Assembly: GCA_039096225.1 (NCBI GenBank)
Contig: JBBPEB010000029.1
Coordinates: forward strand, 434,001 to 498,000
Reading direction: 5' to 3'
Origin: Blastocystis sp. Blastoise
Taxonomy: Eukaryota; Sar; Bigyra; Opalinata; Blastocystidae
Length of the DNA: 64,000 nucleotides
Shown: positions 56,476 through 64,000 of the stretch, in pieces
How the letters are laid out: every line of letters begins with the position of its first letter
How positions within the stretch are numbered: position 1 is the first letter of the stretch
Translations under genes and position numbers: made by a program
Notes under the pieces: model-generated
Seen by the model: the letters and a program-made list of their open reading frames with translations, nothing else
The model's database searches: none
What the model was told of the DNA's origin: nothing

Positions 56476-57413
56476 AAGGAAATGAATAATGACAACAAGA
56501 AGATGAAGAATAAATAGAATAATGATAAGAAAGAATAAATAGATTAATAAGAGAACAAGAGGATGAATGTGAAGAAGAGACAAGGAAGGAGGTGAAAAAA
56601 AGAAAGAAAAGTAAGATAAAGAATAGGAAGAAGATATACAAGAAAATGAAGAAGAAGAGAAAGAAAAGAAAAGAAGAATAAACAAGAAACATATATAGAG
56701 AAACAGAAAGATATAAAGAAATAAAAGAGATAGATAGATAGATAGATAGATAGAGAGAAAAAAAATACAAAGATATAAATAGATAGATACACTAATAGAT
56801 GAATAGAAAGAAAGAAGAAAAGAGAGACATAAAGAAGAAATTAGATAGAAAGAGATAGAATTCTATATAGAATGAGAGATATACAAAAGAAATCAAATGA
56901 AATAGAGAATAAGATAAAAATAGATACAAGAATAAAGATAAAAAGAGAAATAGAGGAGTAGGGAAGGTGTATAAAAAAGAAAGAATATAAAGATAGGTAG
57001 AGAGGAATTGAGAAGGATAGAGAAGGAGGAGGAAAACAGATAGAATTGGAAGACGAAGAAAAGAAGATGAGACGAAGAAGGGAGAAAAAAGGAGCAGGAA
57101 GTGAATATCAAGAAAGATAAATTTATATAGAAAAAAATTAGAAAGAAAAATACATACAAAGAAAACGATAGGGAATGATAGAGAGAATTATAATTTGAAT
57201 GACATAGAGAGAAGGAGAGACAAAGCAAGATAAAGAAGTATAATAGAAAAAACAAAGAAGAAAAAAAGAAGAATAAAAAAAAAGAAAAGATAGAACAATA
57301 GTATATGAGAGAAGAAAGAGACAGAAAGAAAACGGGAAATAGGGTAGAGACATAGAAGGTAATAAAATATATAGAAGGGGAGAGGGGATTGAGATAAATA
57401 AATAGATAGATAT

Positions 57414-57414
<1 letters not shown>

Positions 57415-57486
<72 letters not shown>
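57415..57486. repeat. (GATA)n microsatellite
   Basis: About 17 consecutive GATA units inside the purine tract. Confidence 0.95.
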
Positions 57487-59538
57487 GATAGAAGAATACC
57501 GAAAGATATAGAGAAGGAGATAAATATTAATAAAAAGGAAAATATGGATAGAGAGGAGATAGAATCAAACAGAGAAGGAGAAGTAGATAAAAGTCGATTG
57601 AGGGAAGAGAGAAGTAGATTAAAATAAAAACAAATAGCAAGAGTTAAAAGGAAGAAGGGAAGAATATAGAATGATTTGAAGAATGAGATGTATATAGAAG
57701 TGAATAGAAGGAAATAGAGAAGGAGAAGTAGATAGAAAAGATTAAAAATAGAAGGAGATAGAAAGATAAGAGAATGATATAGATACAATAGAATGAGATA
57801 GAGAAGATAAAGTAGATAGAAATGGATAGAAATAAGAAAAATAAATAGGATAAGAGAGAAAGAGAGATAAAAGGATATAAAAGGATATAGAAGGAGAGAA
57901 AACGGATTGAGATGTAGTAAGATGGAAGGATGTAGATGGAAATAGAGAAGTAGATAGAAGATGATGGAGAATAAAGAGGAGATAGAAGAGGAGATAGAAG
58001 GAGAAAAAGAAGAAGAGGAAGTAAATTAAGTTAGAAGGAGATATAATAAGATAGAGAAGTAGATATACGTAGATATAAGGAAATATACGAAGATATAAGT
58101 AGATAAGAGAAAATAGAAGGAAATAGAGAATGAGATTGAGACACATAAATGAGGTAGAATGAGATAGATAAGGATAGAGAAATATGAAGAGAAATATAGG
58201 AATACAGAGAGATAGAATGATGTTGAAAGAGAAAGAAAAGGAAAGACTGAAGATTGAGACAGAAGGAGTAGCTGAGATAAAAGGAAGATAGAGAAGGAAA
58301 TTGAAAGATGAAGGAAGAAGGAGAGAAGATGAAAGAAGAAGAATATAGAAGAAGATAGAGAATGAGATAATAGGGATAGAAAGAGAAAAATAGGAAAAAA
58401 AGATGGTTAGAAGAAAATAGAAAAGGAGAAAGAAGGAGAGATAGAAGGAGAAATAGAAGGATATAAAAGAGATTAAGAAAGAAGTTAGAGACAAGAAGAT
58501 ATAGATATATAGAAAGAAATAAAAGGATTAAATAGAAGATTAAGATAGAAGAAAAGAGACAAAATAGAAGTAGATATAACAATATAGAGAATGAAAGGAT
58601 AGAAATAAAAATAGAAAATAGATAACTAGAACATAAGAATATATAATAATAGAGAGAAGGAGAGAGAGAAAAAAAAGTAGATATAAAGTGGAAAAGGAGA
58701 CATAGAAGGAAATATAAAAGGAAACAAGAAGGTAGAAAGAGACATATAAGATAAAATAGACAGGGACAGAGAGAAATAAATGGAAAAAGAATAAGGATAA
58801 AGATGGATACGAGAATAGAGAGGGAGAGAAGGAAGATTGAGATAGAATTATACAGAAAGAGGAGAGAAGGAAGATAAAGAAGGAAAATAGGGCAGTAAAA
58901 AAAAGGGAATCAGAAGGAGGAGAGAAGAAGTATGAGAAGAATAGAAAGAAGGAAGAGGAGGAAGGCAAATAATAGAAGAGAACTATATATATAATAAATA
59001 GTGATATAAATATAAATAAGAAGATGAAGATCTGAAAAAAGCAAAGAATTATATGGAGAAGAAGAAGAAGAAGAAGAGGAAGAGGAAGAAAAGGAGGGTA
59101 TACACTAATACATGTCGAGGAAAAAGAAGTATAGAATAAGGAGAAGAGGATAACAGGATAAAAGAAAAAGACATAACGAAATACAATGTAAATAGAATAG
59201 TGATTAAGAAAGAGTAATGAAAGAGTGATATAAAAGGGAAGCGAAGATAAGAGAGAGGTATAATTAAAAAAAAGAAAAATAAAGGAATTTAGATAGAAGA
59301 AAAAATAAAAGAAAAATGAAGATCTGAGGAAGATAATGAATCAAAGGGAGAGACAAGGATATAGGCTGGAGACAAGGTATAGGAAGAAGTAATAAAGAAA
59401 GAAGATGAAGAAATAAGGAGATAAAAGTGTAGAAGGAAGAAAATGAAGAAGAGAGAAGAAGGAATCATTTTGTGTAAGAAGAAGAAATAAAGAAGAACTA
59501 GATAATAAATAAATAAATAAATAAATAAATAAACATAC

Positions 59539-59895
59539 CTAATAGAAAAAAATGAATTTGGTGATGTTGAGTCATAGGGAAAGATAACCAACAGAAACAG
59601 TAGAAAACAACCTAAATAAATAAATAATAATAAATAAAAATATAAAAATAATGAAAATAAATAATAAAATGAATTAGATTCTAATTTAAGAAAAAACAAA
59701 AAGAAAGCTAATAATAGATAGAATGAATATACGATAAGTACTCTATTATATAATACTTAAAAATATAACAAAGAAAAAAATTAGAGATAATTATAAAAAT
59801 AAATAAATACATATATACTTTGAAAGTAGTTTGACATCATAGACGTTGTTGACATGGACTGAAGAGGACTCTTATAACCATGGACGAGCAGGAAC
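59539..59895 (-). ncRNA. Two exon-like segments at the edge of the purine tract
   Basis: Minus-strand segments 59819-59895 (starting GTTCCTGCTCGTCC, ending CTTTCAAA before GTATAT) and 59539-59611 (starting GTTGTTTTCTACTG, ending TCTATTAG before GTATG) have the local splice borders. Read together in one frame (phase-1 junction) they stay open: FLLVHGYKSP and SMMSNYF, then LLFLLVIFPYDSTSPNS. A possible upstream segment ends near 59963 (ATTCTCTT before GTATGTAT), but its frame does not fit. Coding or not is open. Confidence 0.35.
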
Positions 59896-61467
59896 CTATA
59901 CATGCTAGAGAATGGGGAGAATGTTAATATTGATAAAGAATAAAAAATAGTAATATACATACAAGAGAATAATCTGAAGTTAAAATCAACTTCTATTTTT
60001 TAAAATAACAGCTAATAAAAATAAAATAAAAATAAAGAAAATAAGTAACAAATGAAAATATTTTCTAAGTTAATAGGCTCAATAGCGTATGGGTGTATTC
60101 AGGTCTTAAAAGAAAAATCATTTTTGCGGGAATATCAAGAAACTCAAAAAAAGTATTTTTTCCCTCCTTTTTTCACTGTCACTTTTCTTTAATATTTTTG
60201 ACTTTTTAGTATTAAAAACGATTCTTACAGGCATGTATAGAGACTCTATACCACTTTTGAGACTAAAAATCAAATATTTAAAAATGAGTGAAAAATCTTG
60301 ACTAGCAAGAAAAACAATTATGTGAAGCTGAGTATGTTGTGTATACACATATCTAACAACAGAGATGATAAAAACACACAACTCCTCTTGGTTTAGGACA
60401 TAATTATGAATTCTCTCAAAAAAGCTATTTTAAACCTTAAAACGATACCCTGAACTATAAATCAAGTCCTGAATGATATTCTAAAGTCATATTTTTAAAA
60501 ACAGGTTTAATGACGATAATCAATAAACAAAAACAAGAGCTTCCGTTTTACTTTTCTTTTTTGAATTTTTAATTGTTTTGACTTTCTAGGGTAGTTGGCT
60601 GAAAGAAATGTTGTCGTCTTTAGGCTAAAAAATGATGAATAAAAAAGTCAAGTCATTTTATTGTTTTTTCCTTGGGAAATAAAAAAGAAGAAATTTTTAG
60701 GTGTGTTTTGGTTTAGGCTGTATAATGGTTTTTATTGTAAAAGGACTTGACGAGAATGATTGAAATGATAATACATCACTCAGAGAACACACAACTTTAA
60801 AAAATTTGTCACTCATGTAATCCATTCCTGAATTATAGACTTCAGAGAAAAAATTAAAGTCTTTTTGGTTTTAAACAGTCATTTTAAATCATAAAACACT
60901 GTAAAATAGTCAATATTTAGAATGTCTATGATTATATAAATAAACAATATATTTTGTAGAGTTATTTTTAAGTTTTTCTCGTCAAAAAGAGAGAAACTTG
61001 ACAAGTTGGCGGACACTCTTTTCTCGAGTTTAGGCCAACGTATTTTTGATTAAAAAATCCCAGTCATTTTGTTGTTTCTCTTACGGGAAATAGGGTCAAA
61101 AAAACACAAAATGTCCATAGTGTTTAAATGAAATGAACATTTTTTTTTGGTAAAAACGCAAAGAGTATATAAAGAAATAGAATATATTATTGATTATTCT
61201 TTAAGTTTTATTTTTGAATAGATATAATAATTTGATTTTTATAGTTATTACAAAAAAAATACTATTTTAGTATTATTTGTGTCAAGAATTGTTATATATT
61301 GTTCAATATATATATATAACGAAACAAATGTAAGAAAGATGGAATATATTATTTAAATGATATATAATAAAACATAGCTAACAGAATAATATAAAGTGGA
61401 TATAAATATGTATATAGATAAATACATATATAAACTTAATAATAATTATATATATATATATAGATAT
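59896..61467. repeat. Intergenic region with decayed repeats
   Basis: Between about 60160 and 61150 similar blocks recur at roughly 370-430 bp. Examples are TTTTTGACTTT with a following AG-rich line (60195, 60590), GGCTAAAAAATGATGAATAAAA against GGCCAACGTATTTTTGATTAAAA (60620, 61035), CAAGTCATTTTATTGTTTT against CCAGTCATTTTGTTGTTTC (60650, 61066), GGGAAATA (60674, 61085), and ACACACAACT (60374, 60786). Copies are well diverged. An open minus-strand frame at 60118-60381 has no family resemblance. No gene is supported here. Confidence 0.5.
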
Positions 61468-62383
61468 TTATTCTTCATCATAAGCAGAATTAAGATTTTT
61501 CACGAGATGTTCTTCTCTTTCAATATCAATATATACATCTTGTTTGTCTGATTTTATATCATTATTAGAAGAAATAGTAATTGATTTATTATTAGCATCA
61601 GAAATAGAAGAAGTATTATTATTAATAGTATCATTATTTAGGTTAGTATCACCCAATATACTTGTTTCATGATGATTACTATCTAAAGAAGCCGTTTTTG
61701 TCTCTGGAATAGTATTCCCAAAATCACTAATCATTTCATTTTGTTCTTCATCAACTTGGGTTTTTAATTTCTTTATATAATCCGATAAAAATATATTATT
61801 AGGAATCAACTCAATAGCTATAATTATTAAAAGAATATTAGAATTAATTTTATTATATATATTATTTATTATTATATATATATATATACCTTTATTCATA
61901 TAAAGAAGAGATTCTTGTGGTTTCTCCAGTTTCTCCATTTCGATTCCTTTTTCAATATAAACACGTGCTTGAACTAAATCCACTGGGGGATTAATAATAG
62001 GTAAACTATATATATATAGAATTATTAATTATATTATATTTACTTATTATTCTCTAAATAGTTGTATATATATATATATATATATACGTTCCATTTTGAT
62101 CTTCCATTCGTTGTTCGATGACGCGTATCTTACGTATAGATTCGTCACTAAATACACGCTTTTCTGAAAGACGGGCACTATATATAATATATATATATAT
62201 TAATAATTATATTATTCTTTATAATAGATATATAAATAATTTATATTTAAATAGAAGATGAATAGAATTATATATATATATATATATGTACTCAATAGTG
62301 GAAGTAGGTAAATGTTGAATATATCTTTCTTCTGGAGATCTTAATAGAGACATCGACTTGCGGATAGATTGAAGATCAGTTCC

Positions 62384-62414
<31 letters not shown>

Positions 62415-62566
62415 ATGTAATATAAGAAGAATCAAAAGAATAATTATATTATTTATCATTTTCTCGACTCTAGTTTTTTAAATATACACATAAGAAACAT
62501 TAAAACAAAACATAAGAATTATATTATTAAAATGAACATAAATATAGAAAACTATAATAATTAAAA

Positions 62567-62598
<32 letters not shown>

Positions 62599-64000
62599 CC
62601 AGGTGTATTATTATTTGAAAGAGAAAGACGTGGAGGTGTTGTAATATCTTTTTTCGGTGTATTCCCGCGGGAATGAGGTGAGTCTATAGGAGCGGGAGAA
62701 GCGGAAGGAGTTGTATGAGGAGATGGTGGTGGCGGGATGAATAAGGGGGATTGGAGGGAAATAGTTGGAGTAATAGGATTCAGAGTGGGAGATACATCAG
62801 GAGAAACAAGAAGATCTGTGTTTTCTGTGGAAACCGTGGAAACCGTGGAAGCTTGTTGATGATTTGTAAGAATAGTTGAACTAGTTTTTTCTGTATTATT
62901 ATTATTCTTATTATTATCATTCTCTATATTATGATTATTATTATTAATATTATTATCATGATTATTATTAATAGCTTTATTCTTAGTATTATTATGATTT
63001 GTAGTAATAGTATTTATAATTTTATATGCGTTTTGAATCGATATTTGAGAAGGATGAGACAGAGAAGTATCCAATATATATAATATAGAGAGAATATAAG
63101 GTAAATGATGAATAGATAATGAAGGAGAAAGAAGACGAGTTAATTTACTTTCTCTATAAGATATTACTGTCTATATATATAGAATTATTTCTAAAGTAAT
63201 TCAATTATATAAATAATGATATATATATATATATATATACTTGTTTTCTTTTTAATTCGTCAAAAACTTTACTTAACGTAAATATAGATCTATATATATA
63301 TATATATATAATAGTAATTATATACTTATTCGTTTTTTGAGATTCTGGAACTATATATATATATATATATTAATAATAGTAAATATATACTTGATATATA
63401 TTTAATAGAATTTGTATCAATATAATTCATAACTAAATAGTATAACGTTGCAGGCATAGAATTTAAATGATCTTTTTCATATAACTATAAAATAATAATA
63501 TAATAATAAATATAATAAATAGAATAAATAGAATAATAATAATAAATATAATAATAATATAATAAATATAATATTTAGAATAAATATAAAATATAAAATA
63601 ATAAAAAATAAAATAATAATAAATAAAATAATAATAAATAGAATATATATATATAAATGTATAGCATAAATATAATGAGAGGCATCACATTTGCAATCCA
63701 TATCTCTGTTATACTTTATATTATTTGTAAATATAATCTCCTTTAGTTCTTCGATATCATCTATACTTGTAATCTCTTTCTATATATATAATAATAATAA
63801 ACATTTTGTTCTTAAATACTTAATGAAATCTTCTAACACTATTTTAACAAATAAAAAAATAAAACACAATGAACTATATACTTCTTTTGCTCCTTGATAG
63901 CTGCATCCATTTTCATTGATAAGTAAACTTATTTCACGATTTGGAGGTTCAATTAAACAAAATAACTTTTCATTATAAAGTTTTAATGCATTCATTTTCA
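61468..64000 (-). CDS. Divergent kinesin-like protein, partial (N-terminal motor part lies outside the window)
   Basis: Runs off the right edge; stop TAA at 61468-61470. The first exons in view follow the second half of a kinesin motor: ALKLYNEKLFCLI (LEIYNEK strand), GCSYQGAKE, ITSIDDIEELKEII, CDASHYIY where SSRSH is normal, then NKSIFTLSKVFDEL (for NKSLSALGxVIxAL) and ISYRESKLTRLL (for the near-invariant YRDSKLTRLL). Switch II DLAGSE is not seen; LYYLVMNYIDTN lies in its place. The tail has Asn runs, Ser/Pro-rich text (SPLFIPPPPSP, RGNTPKKD), a SIRKSMSLLRSPEERYI segment, a TPR-like helix pair (DLVQARVYIEKGIEMEKL), and an acidic C-terminus ending NSAYDEE. The intron after HYIY has no GT donor; GC at that point keeps frame. 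Subfamily not assigned. Confidence 0.72.

Larger units (their letters stand above)
55840..59470. repeat. 3.6-kb strand-asymmetric purine tract
   Basis: The plus strand is overwhelmingly A and G. From about 55925 to 56475 it has no or almost no C, and T occurs mainly as GATAAG. To the right the tract is less pure (AGATAGA, GAGAAGG, AAGAAAG words) but still strongly purine. All long minus-strand frames here (Leu/Phe/Ser/Tyr only) arise because pyrimidine-rich sequence has few stop codons, and are not genes. Tracts like this can form triplex DNA. It is bordered on the right by minus-strand exon-like segments. Confidence 0.9.

Noticed and set aside
55946-58968. Several 140-270 codon minus-strand frames of Leu, Phe, Ser and Tyr
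   Set aside because: They overlap in all three frames and exist because pyrimidine-rich DNA has few stop codons; no domain or start context.
60118-60381. 87-codon minus-strand frame
   Set aside because: Lies in the decayed repeat zone, no conserved motif.

Overview
The window is nuclear DNA of a very AT-rich, intron-dense eukaryote. Almost every gene is cut by short introns that start GTATATAT, end TATATAG and are mostly (TA)n or (TAA)n between. Poly-Asn runs occur in several proteins. Family content (Ost3/6, a Bfr1-like protein, RPA43, RBBP4, eS24, a LIN9 DIRP protein, CIAO1, RNF10, exportin-2) suggests an amoeboid or other unicellular lineage, or an early-branching fungus-like one. I cannot name the species. 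A bL32m gene implies mitochondrial translation, which argues against mitosome- or hydrogenosome-only lineages such as Entamoeba or anaerobic gut fungi. Exon structures below were joined by hand from splice sites, reading frame and family similarity.

Layout. 0-24.7 kb is dense housekeeping territory: Ost3/6 (-), RNF5-like RING ligase (+), Bfr1-like coiled coil (-), RPA43 (+), a BTB/T1-TLDc protein (-), RBBP4 (-), eS24 (+), LIN9 (-), bL32m (+), CIAO1 (-), RNF10 (+), then a high-GC palindromic element and an intronless vWA-like protein. Many neighbours are divergent with 190-360 bp between starts. Two MuvB/DREAM core subunits, RBBP4 and LIN9, lie within 7 kb.

24.7-38.4 kb is an accessory block. 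Two paralogous, many-exon genes with an N-terminal BTB/T1-like domain followed by repeats with an FP-x-L motif face each other around a second BTB/T1-TLDc gene. In the first of them nearly every intron is phase 1, so exons behave as duplicable modules. 38.8-43.9 kb encodes a complete 20-exon exportin-2 (CSE1; 963 codons). 45.2-52.0 kb encodes a roughly 2,000-residue secreted mosaic protein.

52-61.4 kb is gene-poor and the strangest part. It holds three exact-length 73-bp tandem repeats, two groups of exon-like segments on the minus strand with no long common reading frame, a tRNA-like fold, a strand-asymmetric purine tract of about 3.6 kb containing a higher-order repeat and a (GATA)n block, and a run of decayed repeats. 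The right edge holds the C-terminal part of a divergent kinesin whose switch I and switch II motifs are degenerate; its start lies outside the window.
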